NCBI RefSeq assembly: GCF_008831285.2
Contig: NC_045150.1
Span: forward strand, 17,250,600 to 17,314,599
Length of the DNA: 64,000 nt
Direction of reading: 5' to 3'
Source: Nymphaea colorata
Taxonomy: Eukaryota > Streptophyta > Magnoliopsida > Nymphaeales > Nymphaeaceae
Below the pieces are notes generated by a model that was given only the letters and a program-made list of their open reading frames with translations, had not been told where the DNA came from and made no database searches. Positions 12,641 through 25,131 of this stretch are shown here, piece after piece. Made by a program: the position numbers and the translations under genes. The stretch's first letter is position 1; each line of letters begins with the position of its first letter.

Positions 12641-13879
12641 AGATATTACTTTCTTTGAGACAACACCAAGCTTCCTTTTAACAATGGTGGATATACTTCC
12701 TAGGAAATAGAATGAAGATTTTCCAAGTTTCACTTTTACTTGTAGGGGAGGGGTCTTCTATTTAACTAACTGGGTCATTTGGTCCTTTTTATCATTTTAA
12801 GTCCATAACACATGGTCCTCTGTTAGAGGGCCATCACATATAGCATGCTCCAATAACACATGATGCTCACAGCATAAAATTCTCATCCTCCTCATTCAAG
12901 GGCTCTTCTTTTGACAAAATTGAATTCAGTCCAAAACTTACTGAATTTGAGAAATTGTGCTGAGGATTTATCTGAACTCCGGCTATTGAGGTGACCTTAC
13001 TTAGAATAAGGCACAAACCACAATAATGGACAAAGTTCCATGCATCTTACACGTAACTTGCACTGGAAATGTGCGAGTTGTTCTACAAGATTAATCACCC
13101 AAATGCCTTAGGAATAGAACACACAAGCATATTAAGCATATCCTTATTAAATCCTATATGCAACTGTAATTGAGAAATGCAAGTGAGAGCTCTCAATGAA
13201 AGCAATCAAACTACATTTCCACCTCCAACTATTTTTGCCAATGGCTGGTGCCCTGGAATTAAATCCCATTGTATCAATGAATATATTTGAATTATCCTTC
13301 TATCATTCTTATCTTCTGTCGTATCCTTCTCAGCCCTACAACCACTTCCTTCATGTCCATTCTCTCATTTGGAGACACCCTTGAACATGGCAAGCCTATC
13401 TCTATGATTATCACAAGCAGTTCATTCATAGCAGCTGATCTTTCAGTTGGAGTAGTGACACTTTCGTTCAAAAGATGGCTGTCAATGACGTCTGAAATTG
13501 CAACAGGAAATGCTTCAGCCACCCATTGCCTCAAGCTAAAATCCCCTTCAAACTGTTCTTGAGTGGGCTTTCTTCCTGTAAACACCTCAAGGAGGAGAAT
13601 TCCGAAGCTGTAGACATCAGCTTTGGTTGACACCTTTCCAGTCATCCCAAATTCTAATTCAACCATCCAACAATATTAGACATGATTAGCAGGCATAATA
13701 TAATTGGCTAACGCTCATCTATGACACAATTGCACTAATTGATTTTGGGCAAGAGGCCTGGAAATTAATGGACTTAAGCAATTGAACCTCCAATCCTGCC
13801 TTTCTCTTGTTGTATTCTCATATATACATCTAAAAATAAATACAAGATTATGATTTAGAACTAGACGTAGTTATCAGCC

Positions 13880-14190
13880 AGGTACCAAATGGGTACCCCG
13901 TCAGACCAGGCCCAGGTTCGAGCCTGCCCGATAATGTATCGGCCCAACCCGGGTTAGCCCAACGGGGGTCTGATCCATCCCGATAACTTTTAAATATTAA
14001 TTTTATTTTATTAATAATATATATTGTTATTTAAAATATATTTTATATTCAAAAATTTTATTTTATATTTAAAAATAATTTTTATGTAATCGCACCGGTC
14101 CTAGGCTCGGATTTCAGACATCAGGCCGGCCCGAACCCAGTTCTTATCAAGCTGGGCTGGCCGTTGCCCAAGTCTATTTTGAACTGATGT
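13880..14190. repeat. GGCC-rich dispersed repeat, intron copy A
   Basis: GC-rich ends (words such as GGCCCAACCCGGGTTAGCCC and CAGGCCGGCCCGAACCCAG) flank an AT-only core of about 110 bases. The same architecture appears at 35740-36030 in copy B's intron and, more diverged, at 30940-31200. The shared intron position shows the insertion predates the duplication. It looks like a short non-autonomous element, class unknown. Confidence 0.65.
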
Positions 14191-14816
14191 CCTATATATA
14201 TGATATTCAAGTGCTCTAAAAAGAATTCAAACACATATCCAGATTTTTTCTATGGGGCATGTGAGACTTGTTGACATTCATTAATTGGTTGGCGCAATGA
14301 TTTCACAACATAAAGGCCTAATTAAACTCATCTTACTTCTAATTCTCCTGTGACCTATCTCAAGGTTCTCTTAATTGGCTCTTAAATCGAGTAAATTATT
14401 CAATAGTGCCGGGTGTTAGCCAGTCTTAAACCATTAGGTAGAAAGGTATTTACGATTACGATTCTTTTATACAAGAAAAAAAAATTATAACTTCTGTTGA
14501 AAGAAGAAGATCAATTGAAGATTCTTGTCTGTTGAGGACATGCAAATAACACGTGTACATGAGCATAAAACAATGCAAAGACTAGCATGCAACACCACAA
14601 GCCAAACGAACAACGAATGCATTGTCCATGTAGAAGATTTTGTCAATGACCTTTACATTATTGAGCTAGGAACCACTTGTGTTTGCCTTTATGCGTGAAC
14701 TATCAAATCATGATGATTAGAAGGATCATGGGTGTTGCACGTCAATTAATATATTTATTGATATTATATTGCAAACCACAAAAGAGTAAATTTGCTAAAC
14801 CATGTAAGTCAAGACC

Positions 14817-14819
<3 letters not shown>

Positions 14820-14866
<47 letters not shown>
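14820..14866. repeat. (TA)n microsatellite in intron A
   Basis: Perfect TA dinucleotide run of about 23 units; its counterpart in intron B is at 36598-36645. Confidence 0.95.
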
Positions 14867-14869
<3 letters not shown>

Positions 14870-17800
14870 GAAATCAGCGAGATACCTATGTTACGGATGA
14901 CTCCTTTTCTTATTTTGTGACCCTAAAAATGGTCCCAATGCTAAAAAGGGTTGTCAAAACATTGACTATCATCAATGCATTTTTTGCAACGTTTTAAACA
15001 ATACAAAATTAAAAAAAAACCTTAGCCAGCTGATTTCAATATAAATAAATAAATGAATGATTATATATATATGAGAGAGAGACGACTAGGACTGGCAAAC
15101 CCACCCACTCTCTATTTGTCTTTTCTATCTCACCTTATGACCTCTCCAGCCCCTCCCATGTGATCCCACCTTCTCTTCTACTTTCTCTGTGAGAGCATTA
15201 TTGAAGAGAAAGAGAATGTGTTCACATGCACACACACATATAAGAACTCAAAGCGAGGTCACGTTGACTCAAGAACGGTTCAGGCAATTATACTCACACT
15301 TCGTGAAACACAAAATTTATAAAAAGACAAAAAAAAAAAGAGATACATACCTGGTGCAATGTATCCTGTGGTTCCCAGAGTGGCTGTAAGAGTAGAATAA
15401 TTCTGACCAACTAGAATCTTTGCAATGCCAAAATCGCTGATGTATGCTGTCATGTTCTCATCTAGAAGCACATTACTTGACTTCAGATCACAATGAACTA
15501 TAGTCTCCGAGTAACCATGGTGAAGATATTCTAGAGCACAAGCCACATCTATCATGATATCCAATCTCTGAATGATATTCAAGTGATGGCCATCTGAATG
15601 TAGATAGACTTATAGGCCCCCAAGGGGCATGTATTGGAGAACTAAGCCTTGAAATCTCTACTAGAGCAATACGTAATGACTTTAACGAGATTTCGGTGCC
15701 TGATTTGGCGCATGACAGTGCACTCGATGTCAAAACTTTTAAATGCTCCCTCAAATAACAAATTATGGACCTTAACAGCCACTGTCATTCCATCTGCTAG
15801 AATTCCTTTGTACACTGAACCAAAGCTTCCATTCCCAAGAAAATTTGCATTACTGAAGTTGCTCGTTGCATGCACTAACTCTCTATGAGAAATCACGGGA
15901 AGTGTAATTCCTCGTAATCTTTCAATGTCATCGGGTTGTTTCAACAACCGCTTCTTTCTATAGCATGAGATGCCAATGAATGTGCAAACAATGACCAAAA
16001 GTGCTGAGCCTCCAATTGCGCAAGCGACAATGACTTTAGCCGCATTGCTCTTACTTTGTCTCTCTGTTTTGTGTAAGCACAATGGGACTTGGAATTTGGG
16101 AGCTCCACATAGTGCATAGCTTCCTAGGAATGACTCGGCAGAAAGGTTTGCAAACTTTCCACCACTTGGAATCTCTCCTTCCAATAGATTGAAGGACAAG
16201 TCCAAGACCTGGATGTATTGAAGTTTGTCCAATGATTTTGGTATCTCACCGGAAAGCTTGTTATGGGAAAGGTCAATAGTGCCAAGGTTTAGCATGTGAT
16301 GAAGTTGTTCAGGAATGCGACCATCAAATGTGTTCTGAGAGAGATTCAAATACTCTAGCATTTGGAGCTTTGATAATGATGCAGGCAATTCTCCACTCAG
16401 CTTGTTGGCAGAGATATCTATGTGGTCCATGATGATAAAATTCCCAATACCCAATGGCAGGTTGCCAGTGAAGTAGTTGTCCTGCATGTATAGCTCCCGC
16501 AAGTCCTTCAACTCACAAAGACCAGGCGGTAGTGTTGATGACAATTTGTTTGAACTTAGATACAGCCTCTGCAAACTAGTGAGATTGTTTATAGAGCTTG
16601 AAATTGACCCAATTGGCATGTTGTGTCCAATATCAAGACCATACATGCGGACCAACTGGTAGAATGATAGTGGGATTGGGCCTTCTAATGAATTGTTTTC
16701 AAGAAGCAACACCTGTAAGCTGTGCATCTGTCCTATATTTGGTGGAATGAGCCCTTTTATTTTGTTGGAACTCAACTTTAAGGCAATTAACTTGGTCAAG
16801 TTGGCTAGGGCTAATGGGATAGTACCTTCAATCTGATTAGAGGAAAGGTCAAGTTTCGACAAGGTGGTTGTCAGGTTTCCAACAGAGGAAGGAAGAATGC
16901 CGTTCAAAAGGTTTTGTGATGGATAAAGTTCCTCTAGCATCCGACACCTAGTGAAAGATGTGAGAATGGAGATCTCTCGGTTGCCAGCGACATTGGTCAA
17001 CATATTTCCCCCAAGTGAAAGGTACCTGAGTTGTGACAGACTACCTATTCTAATGGTATCGGACCACTAAATTTATTGCTTTCTGCACTAAGAACTTGAA
17101 GTCTTGTAGCATTAGAAAGAGAAGCCGGGAGAGGGCCATCAAAATTGTTTATATGCATATAGAGTCGTCGGAGATTGGGCAGGAAGCGGCCAGCATCTTT
17201 TGGGAGATGCCCTGTTAGTTGATTGGTCATGAAACTCAAACCCCAAAGAGCGGATAGGTTAAACAAGCTCTCAGGCAGTGTACCAATGATTGTTCCTTTG
17301 CATGCTAAAGGCCATCAAGTGGGTTAGGCTTCCAAAATCAGAAGGAATGTTCCCCTGTATCTGACTTTCATTGATAGAAAACCACTCCAGTTTTGAGAGA
17401 TTACCCAAAGCAACTGGAATGGTGCCAGTGAGCCTATTACCACCAATGTTTAAGTACTTGAGTTCTCACAAACTGCCTAGAAACTTTGGGATGCTTCCAT
17501 ATAATTGGTTGCTCCCTGCTGATAGTGTTTGGAGACCTTGACAATGGCTCAGTGTTTATGGAATTAACCCTTTAAAATGGTTTCCCCATATGGAAAGTAT
17601 TTTCAACGAAGGGAGGCGGCTAAAATCAACGAGAAGGTGACCATGGAAACTGTTGTTTGAGAGATGAAGAACTTGTAAGAAGGAGAGATTGCTGATGTAT
17701 GGGGAGAGGGTACCTTCAAGTGCCTTGTCGGTGAGGTTCAGAGCAACAACCCTTTGTGCACTACGGCTGCATGAAACTCCATTCCATTGGCAGAAGGAAA

Positions 17801-18299
17801 TGTTTGACTTCCAGTTTGAGAGTACATTGTAGGTGTCTCTGGTGACCTGGGATTTGAAGGATAGCATTGCAAATTCATCAGTCACATTGCTTAGAGAAAC
17901 AAAAGCTGGTGATACCTCTTCCTCGCCAAGCACTACAGTCAAGGTAAGGAAGCAACACAGAAGAAACCTTACGGGAAAAGGTGACAAACCTGCTGCAGCC
18001 ATACCAACCGAAGTTGTTGGTGGTAATTCTATGCCTGCATAACCATGATATGGAATCAAAGCCCCTTTCATAGATTCTCATTGAGAAACGGTGTCTTTTT
18101 TAAAAAAAAATTGTTAATCTTGCACAACCATGACATGGCTGATCACGTTAATGGCATTCTCATGGCCACGTAGCCCTTAGTTCATTAGTATATTTCCACT
18201 ATCATGTTTTCTTTATGCCAGTTTTCAACTCTTTCTTCCGTTTTTGTAATTCCTCCCTTAAATCATCCAATGGAAAAGACGTCATGATTCAAAGTTTGG

Positions 18300-18665
18300 A
18301 TCAGACTTACAGTTTGAGTCAGATTCGAAGATGATAAAAATCAATTAATGAATCTTGTGAGCTCCCCATCAAAAACCTGCCAAGAATTGACTCAACTATC
18401 AGGGAACTTGAATAATGTAGAACGGTTCAAGATAGGACAGGGAATGCTTGACGTGTATTAACTCCATATTTGGTGGCAGTTAGTAGGGGGCCCAAGAAAT
18501 TTTAAAAACTCAACTACTAGCAAAAATACCATTATGAGGGGGGCATCAATTTATCAATTAATGTTCTAGCCCATCAATATTTAGATGGACTAGGCCGATG
18601 ACAGGGAAATGTTTAATGTAGCCTATTTTGGCACCACAAGCTCTGGATCAATCTCTCATTTTCCT
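18300..18665. repeat. Diverged relic of the 1.4 kb repeat unit
   Basis: The segment ending GGCACCACAAGCTCTGGATC (18630-18649) and the phrase AATTGACTCAACTATC near 18385 match, with many changes, parts of the two tandem units at 20000-20560 and 21500-22080. It appears to be an older third copy lying closer to the start of receptor-kinase copy A. Confidence 0.5.
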
Positions 18666-19071
18666 TCTGGTTGGTATTCGATCGCCTCTGTTCTGAGTCT
18701 GCATTGTAAGATCCTCAGCCTAAGTAAATTAAGGATCTTAGTAATATGGATCTTATATCGAGGTAACATGTAAAGAACTATGGATATAAAGTCGGATGGG
18801 GGGTATTCAAGCTTAAATTCATACATTTGAAATCCTAGTGATCTCAGAACATTGTGGGTCTCAAATCTGCGGTGAAACAAACGCACCCTTAGTTCCAACG
18901 GTATTTAATGTGAGGAACAGTAAGTATTTAATGTGAGGAACAATAAGCATCTGTCTATCTGATCAAGGGACAAGTTATCGTAGTAAAAATTAAGTTATTC
19001 CCCCCTTTAATTTATACGTACTTCCACATCCCAAAGCTTTTCCAGTAAGATGGTAAGAACTTCTTTGTATC

Positions 19072-19104
<33 letters not shown>

Positions 19105-19984
19105 AGTATGTAGTTGTCCATAACCAAAAAGCGTACAAACGTTTTGCATTTAGTCGTTGTAAATTTGTTTCAAACTCCACACATAATTTATTGAGAATGA
19201 GCACTGCATGCCCTACATTAATTCAAAATAAGTCTATTTTCTAGTGTTCTAATTATTTAAATAACATGCCAATTACAAGCCCAGTCAGTAGCACTGACCG
19301 ATGCATTTTGTGCAGTTGATACAATTAGTCCATCGGATCAGCTGATTCCTGGACTAGCATTAATATAACAGGTTTGAAGATCTTTTGCTGCATTAGTTCT
19401 TGTCTGGATTGACCTCCTCATCAAGCTTGCCATCAATCTGGATTATTTCATAAATGAACACTACTGACTTCATTAAGCTTCACATTTCTATGATGAAGCT
19501 TGTTCTTGTATTTGGACAGCACTCACTCAGATGTCAATTTTTAACATTGCTCTTCTTCTTTTGAAATTCCATTTAAATGAACGTAACATTCCCAACATTT
19601 TTTATAACTCAATTTCGTGTGGTTTTAGAAAAGGAAAATTTGGAGTGCCTACAACCATGTTTCCTCATTCCAGAGATAAGAGTAAATACCAAAGTAGTTG
19701 TTGCATGAGTTTTTACAAAATCTACATGGACCCGGTCCCTTCCTTTCCATTGTTAGTTAATTATTGCCACTCAGGTACATTGGTCCAAAGAATTATCTAT
19801 GCAGAGTTCTTGTTGAACCGAGCAGCTCATGATTTGAATTGATTTAGTTTGTGCCAAGCTTGTTTAATTAGTTTGAGTTTAATGAGTTATTGAACTAACC
19901 TCCTTCAAATAGCACTTAGCCCAAGTGAAATCAAGCATTCATATTATCTGGCAGTGTTTAATTTGGCACTGTTTAATGCTAACT
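18666..19984. other. Spacer with microsatellites, no gene seen
   Basis: Contains a 23 bp tandem pair (GTATTTAATGTGAGGAACA...) at 18901-18946 and a (TG)n run at 19080-19104. A frame at 19531-19842 (+) resembles nothing I know and lacks gene context. Phrases such as GGTGAAACAAACGCACCCTTA at 18872-18892 resemble ends of plant MITEs, but no partner end was found. Confidence 0.5.
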
Positions 19985-21490
19985 TATCATTTTAATTAGT
20001 TGTTTTCCAGTTTTTGTCTTTATGTTAAATACATATTTCACCAATTTCATGTTGAAGCTTACAATTCACCTCGTGATAGGCTCAAGTCTTGCCTTTTGCC
20101 TTAAACGCCTTTATCAGGCAATTAAAGTTTTTGGTTTTTTTATCTTCTTTTAATACTGAAAAGACGGGAGAAAAGTGTCCAAAGATGTCATGATCAAAAG
20201 ATAGGTTCTGGACTAAGGTTCAAATTTAAATATATTGATACGTAATTAAGGGACCTCTTGAAAACTTCCAAATAATTGACTCGTGCTGAGTACGTTGCAA
20301 TTGGTGTGGACGGGTCATGGACATTTATGACTCAGTTACTCTGACATTTTCAATGTCAACACTTGAAGCTTGATTGAATTGGAAATGCTTGACATATATT
20401 GACTCGCGTTCATATTGCTGATCGTCCCCCAACTACTCACATTTGAAGACCAGGAAAGGCATTGAAGAATGAAGAGATTATTTAAGTAGTTTATTTGGGC
20501 TACACAAGCTTTGAACAATCTCTCATGTTCCTTGTATAGTAGTTTGTTCACATTTAACTACTTGTAACCAACATTTGATGTCATGTTGACAGAATGCAGT
20601 GAATTCTAGCACCATTCCTTCAATTTGGTGAAATGGTTGGAAAATCATTTATATGGCTGTTTTACTCAAGTTATATTACCCACCAAATGCTCCTGCAGGG
20701 TCCAATCATAGTTGGGTGAGCAGGAAAAGTATTTCATCTTGCCACCCAATGAGAAGTTTGAAACTCTCACACTTCCGCCCAACCTCTCTGCTTTGTGCTA
20801 TCAGCTTGTGAACCTAACCTTATGAAATTAATTGTTTATTCATGGAAAAAATGAATCCATGATCAAGCAATATCTCATCTGGCCTTAGCATGAAGATACA
20901 CATAGTTAAATGTATGAGAATTTTACAAAAATAAGTTCATGCTTTGTTGGATGACAAAAACATGCCACTGTTGTCGATTAAATAAAAAGACAAAAGCAGT
21001 TAAATGAAAGTGTATTTTTGTGATTTCATCAAACCCTAAAACTTGTTTTTGTAAAAGCTTCATTTCTTTGCTTTTAAGGCACAGTGTCTAAGTTGAACAT
21101 GTTGTGGATCAATACATGATAGAGTGCAAGATCCAAGTTCAAGCTAAAACCTAATCATTTGGTAAATGGAACACTTTGAAAGTGTCCTATGCATATGCCC
21201 CAAAGATTAGGGGAGATTCATTGACATCTAGTTCTAATGTTCTATGAATCTGCCCAAATTTTGAGGCAGGTTAATGGAACACTCACATAATGTTCTAAAA
21301 CCCCAAAACAATCCCTGAACAAACATCCAAGTCAAGGTTTAGATACAAATTCTTGTTGTTAATTAGGTGGTCTCAATGTGTATATAGGAAAAGTCAATGT
21401 TGCATGATGTTAGATAGTTGTGTGGTTAAAATTTAGAAATTTGTTGCTATAAGTAAATTGTCGTCCACCATAAATTTGACATTGCTGCTT
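19985..21490. repeat. Tandem repeat unit 1 (about 1.5 kb, non-coding)
   Basis: The unit opens with AATTAGTTGTTTTCCAG and includes landmarks such as TTAAACGCCTTTATCAGGCA, AAAGTGTCCAAAGATGTCAT, ATCAAGCAATATCTCATC and a tail with AATTTGTTGCTATAAGTAAA. The same landmarks recur in the same order in the next 1.2 kb. No protein domain is visible; it may be an unrecognised non-coding transposon or spacer. Confidence 0.8.
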
Positions 21491-22720
21491 AGTGCTTATC
21501 ATTTAAATTAGTTGTTCTTTTTCAGTTTTTGTCTTTTTTTTTTTGAAATATATATTTTACCAATTTCATTTTGAAGCTTACACTTCATCTCCTGATAGGC
21601 TAAATGTCTTGCTTCATGCTTTAAACGCCTTTACCAGCCAATTAAAGTTTTTGGTTTTTTTATCTTCCTTTAATACTCAAAAGATGGAAGAAAAGTGTCC
21701 AAAGATGTCATGATCAAAAGATAGGTTCAGGACTAAGGTTCAAATTTAAGTATATTGATACATAATTAAGGGTCCTCTTGAAGACTTCCAATCTGAATTG
21801 ACTCGTGCTGAGCACGCTGCATTTAGTGCAGATGGGTTATGGACGTTTATGACTCGCTTACTCTGACATCTTCAATGTCAACGCTTGAAGCTTGGTAGAA
21901 TTGGAAATGCTTAACAGATAATGACTAGAATGCATACTGCTCGTAGGTATTTAATAGAGGCGAAAGTAATTTAGTCCCCTAACTACGCACAATTGAAGAC
22001 TAGGGAAGGCATTGAAGATATGTTTTAACTAGTTTAGTTGGGCACCACAAGCTTTGAATCAATCTCTCTTGTTCCCTTTATAGTAGTTTGTCACATTTAA
22101 CTACTTTTAACCATCATTTGGTTTCATGTTGACAGAATCCAGTGGATTCAAGCACCATTCCTTCAATTTGATGAAATGGTGAGAAAATCATTTTTATGGC
22201 TGCTCTACTCAAGTTATAACACCTACAAATGCCCCTATGCGTATAGGAGAATTATTTCATTCTACCGCCTGGTTTGCGCTATCGGCCTGTAAACCCAATT
22301 TTGTGAAATTAATTCTTTATTCATGGACAAGTTGAATCCGTGATCAAGCAATATCTCATCCAAAATGTTTGTTGTTGAGACCTTAGGATGAGACTACACA
22401 GTTAAATGTATGTAAATTTTACAAAAATACTTTCATTCTTTGATGGATGACAAATACATGGTACTGTTAAAGCTTCAGTTCCTTACTTTTAAGGCGCCAC
22501 ATCTAAGTTGATCATGTTGTTGGTCAATACGTGATAAAGTACAGGATCCTAGTTCAAAAAACCTGGGTTCATCCAAATCATGGTTTGGACTCCAATTGTT
22601 ATTGTTCATTATATATATATGAAAAATCAATGTTGGTAGATGCCAATAAGTTGTTGTATGGTTAGAATTTAGAATTTGTTGCTGAAAGTAAATTGTTGTC
22701 TGCCACAAACTGTGTTAATA
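21491..22720. repeat. Tandem repeat unit 2 (head-to-tail copy)
   Basis: Head-to-tail copy of the preceding unit, with the same landmark order (TTAAACGCCTTTACCAGCCA, AAAGTGTCCAAAGATGTCAT, ATCAAGCAATATCTCATC, AATTTGTTGCTGAAAGTAAA). It is shorter by roughly 270 bases, mostly from gaps in the middle and near the end. The joint between units is direct. Confidence 0.8.
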
Positions 22721-22813
22721 CCAATTATACAGTAACCTTTTTAGCGACAAATTTTTTAAATTTTACCCATCTAGCAGCATACAGCATCTGGAAGGATTAG
22801 ATCCTCATAGATG

Positions 22814-22844
<31 letters not shown>

Positions 22845-24789
22845 ATAATTTTAATGTGAGATACCTGGCCCAGTTCTTGTCTCCAACATTAAAACTCGGT
22901 GCAAATTCTCTGGCAAAGAAGAAAAGTTGGACGTAGTTACCGATAAGCTAAAGCCATAACATTTTCCAGGAAGTTTGAAAAAAGGAGAGGACGTTTGAAT
23001 CACATGGTCAGAGTGAAAAGTGGTTTATAATGCTAATATGTCCAAGAACTTTCTTATAAAAGGCCAGAGAATATTTTTATAACTTGTTATCATAAAATAA
23101 AAATGTTATAGAACAAGCAGTGGAGCTAGAAAAAATTTCTGGAGGAGCACTCATTCACATATTTCTATATCCAAAGTGGCACTATGTATATAACATAACA
23201 AATATTTGAACATATTAATATAAAAATAAAAAAATATTGAAGGGCTAATGTAGGCAGTTTATATGTAGCTCTGCCTCTGCACAAAACATTTTCAATGTGC
23301 ACAAACATATCTTACCATCAAATGCTTTCTCGTTTGTCCTCATGTAGATGTAGGCAACCAGCTGCAGCAACCTTAATTTGCAATTGTTGGGTCACAGTCT
23401 TATTATTGTAAATAAGAAGTCCTTTTCACTTTAGATTGTTTTCAACGGGTGGAAATTTAGTGTCCCAAAATTTTATTTTGAGACACTTTGTCCCACTATA
23501 GAAAGCTGTAATGAAAATCGAAACTGAGTGTCACTCAACTTTTATTTTTCCAAAAATTGATGAAGTCCTATTCAATTTTGTTCACACCTCTGGGGGCCCG
23601 ACAGAAATTAAGTGTATAGTGTCACAAATATCTTGATATTTAAAAAATATCATCATATTAACATAAAAAATAAAAACAACTAAAAAAGGGGAAATCGATA
23701 TGTTGAAAAAAAAAAGAAAAATATATTTATCATGTTTTTTCACATTTTTTTGCAATTTTTTCTATTTTTCATTTTTCTGTTTTTTAGCATTGACATTATC
23801 ATGGATTCAAATTTAAACTCAAACTAAATTATATCTCATGATTTTTATCATCATTAAACATTCTTTATCACTTTTATATAGTTTTATTTATGGTTTCTTA
23901 TTACTTTCTGATTTAATTAATTTGTAGCTATTTTTAAATTTTTTGAGTTTTTTCTGAGATTTTCCTAAGAAAACAACTTTGCCGAAACATACTCAACAAA
24001 AATCTTGCTATTAAAAACCCCATACCAATATTTCTGACAATCAGTTTGACACCTATTGCTACCTTCAAATTTGTTCACATCAATTTGGAGATCGGGATGC
24101 CATTAAAATTGGAGGTTGTATCTCATGCTCCCTTATGGGTTTGGGTCTTGCAAAGATGTCGGGAGGATCTTTTTGTAGTGTAGTTAGCTATATTAGGGCA
24201 TCCAGATTTGGTTTCATTTGAATTTTGGTTTTGCATGTGGGATCATAGGTTCAAGTGTCGAAGCCACTTCGATACTATTGTAACAACTTGAGTCACACTT
24301 CTACACCGGATTTGGACCCCTGATTTAACAGATCAAACCCACCCCCTTGCAAGTTCAAATGAACTAAGATAATCAATCACTTAACAACCTCCTTAATAAG
24401 TATTTCAAAATTCTTCGTAATCTTACATATAAGGTATTAAACTTTTGAGGTGTTACACAATTTCTCAACTTTGTAGTTGATTGTTATTCTCTATGTGGAT
24501 AGCTTTGGGAGAAAAATCTGAAACATGTGAGCAAGATTAATTTCTGCCCTTGCAAATTGGGTAGACCTATTCAAGATGACAATAGACGATTGAGTGTAGT
24601 GGTGGAAGAGGGGCACTAATACATCTTATTATGGCAATGGAATGAATGCATATTGGACAACGGGACAGCAGCCTAAGTCTGGTGTGGGCCATGCATAAAG
24701 CTAGGCCTGAGTCTAGTGTTATCCCTAGTGTTCCTGGCACCATCCGCAAGCAGCGGAAGACCTGCCATTGGAGGGAGTACAGCAATCAA
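22721..24789. other. AT-rich spacer with a (GA)n run and a small TIR element
   Basis: No coding similarity. A (GA)n microsatellite is at 22814-22839. A segment at 23117-23281 starts GCAGTGGAGCTAGA and ends TAGCTCTGCCTCTGC, imperfect inverted ends with AT-rich filler between, like a short MITE. The 23640-23960 part is almost pure A/T filler. Confidence 0.5.
23117..23281. mobile_element. Possible short MITE with imperfect inverted ends
   Basis: The left end GCAGTGG..AGCTA pairs with the right end TAGCTCTGCCTCTGC in reverse complement, with gaps. The inside is AT-rich. A related end sequence (GTCTAGCTCCGCCCCTG) is seen at 2998-3014. Flanks share only a short ACAA-like word, so the target duplication is uncertain. 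Confidence 0.35.
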
Positions 24790-25003
24790 TTTGAGCAAAT
24801 GATCTCCTGGTAGGATCTAACCCGGTGTCGACCAAACTCCATGCCGACGGCCGTGCCTACCCCCAAGATCACCTTGGGACAGCCTAAGACTAATCCTAAG
24901 ACAAATGAAGTACAAGACACTACCTAGTCGGACAGGAACCCCGACTTAAAACCCAATAGGTATAAGGAGTACAAGAGAGGTTAAACTCAATCCCAAAGCA
25001 AAT

Positions 25004-25131
25004 CCTACTACAAGGAACTACAAGATGTGAGGCTAATACAAATCACGAGCGATACAACTATAAAATCTCTCACAACTCACTCAAACAAACCATCAAACCA
25101 AGCATAATTGAAACAAACCACACCCACCCGT
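25004..25131 (+). repeat. Inverted repeat, left arm
   Basis: Begins CCTACTACAAGG and includes CTCTCACAACTCACTCAA near 25071-25088. The reverse complement of 26848-26974 aligns with it over its whole length with moderate divergence. The loop between the arms is about 1.7 kb. Confidence 0.65.

Larger units (their letters stand above)
13654..15350 (-). other. Intron of receptor-kinase copy A
   Basis: The borders are GT (after ATTGCACCAG, at 15350) and AG (GAATTAG before AATTTGGG, at 13654). The intron holds a GGCC-rich dispersed repeat at about 13880-14190 and a (TA)n run at 14820-14866. Compared with the intron in copy B it carries about 440 extra bases between the TA run and the donor (14867-15340), including GA-rich and CACACA-rich stretches. 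Confidence 0.85.
13292..18002 (-). pseudogene. LRR receptor-like kinase of LRR-XII (Xa21/EFR) type, copy A
   Basis: Such proteins sit in the plasma membrane, bind ligands through outer leucine-rich repeats and signal through a cytoplasmic kinase. Exon 1 is 15351-18002 and exon 2 13292-13653, joined at GT-AG borders within the APE motif. Reading 5' to 3': signal peptide from MAAAGLSP; LRR N-cap with WNGVSC; about twenty LRRs; membrane helix near 15961-16035; kinase with P-loop GNGSFGSVYKG (about 15806-15838), lysine in VAVK, IVHCDLK (non-RD type) and SDFG. Damage: TAA 17556-17558, TGA 17466-17468, frameshifts near 17295 and 17050, a lost base giving TAG at 15642-15644, and TAA 15610-15612. An alternative upstream ATG at 18071 would precede the signal peptide by 23 residues. 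The gene is dead in this copy, although exon 2 and the span 15645-17003 are still open. Confidence 0.93.
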
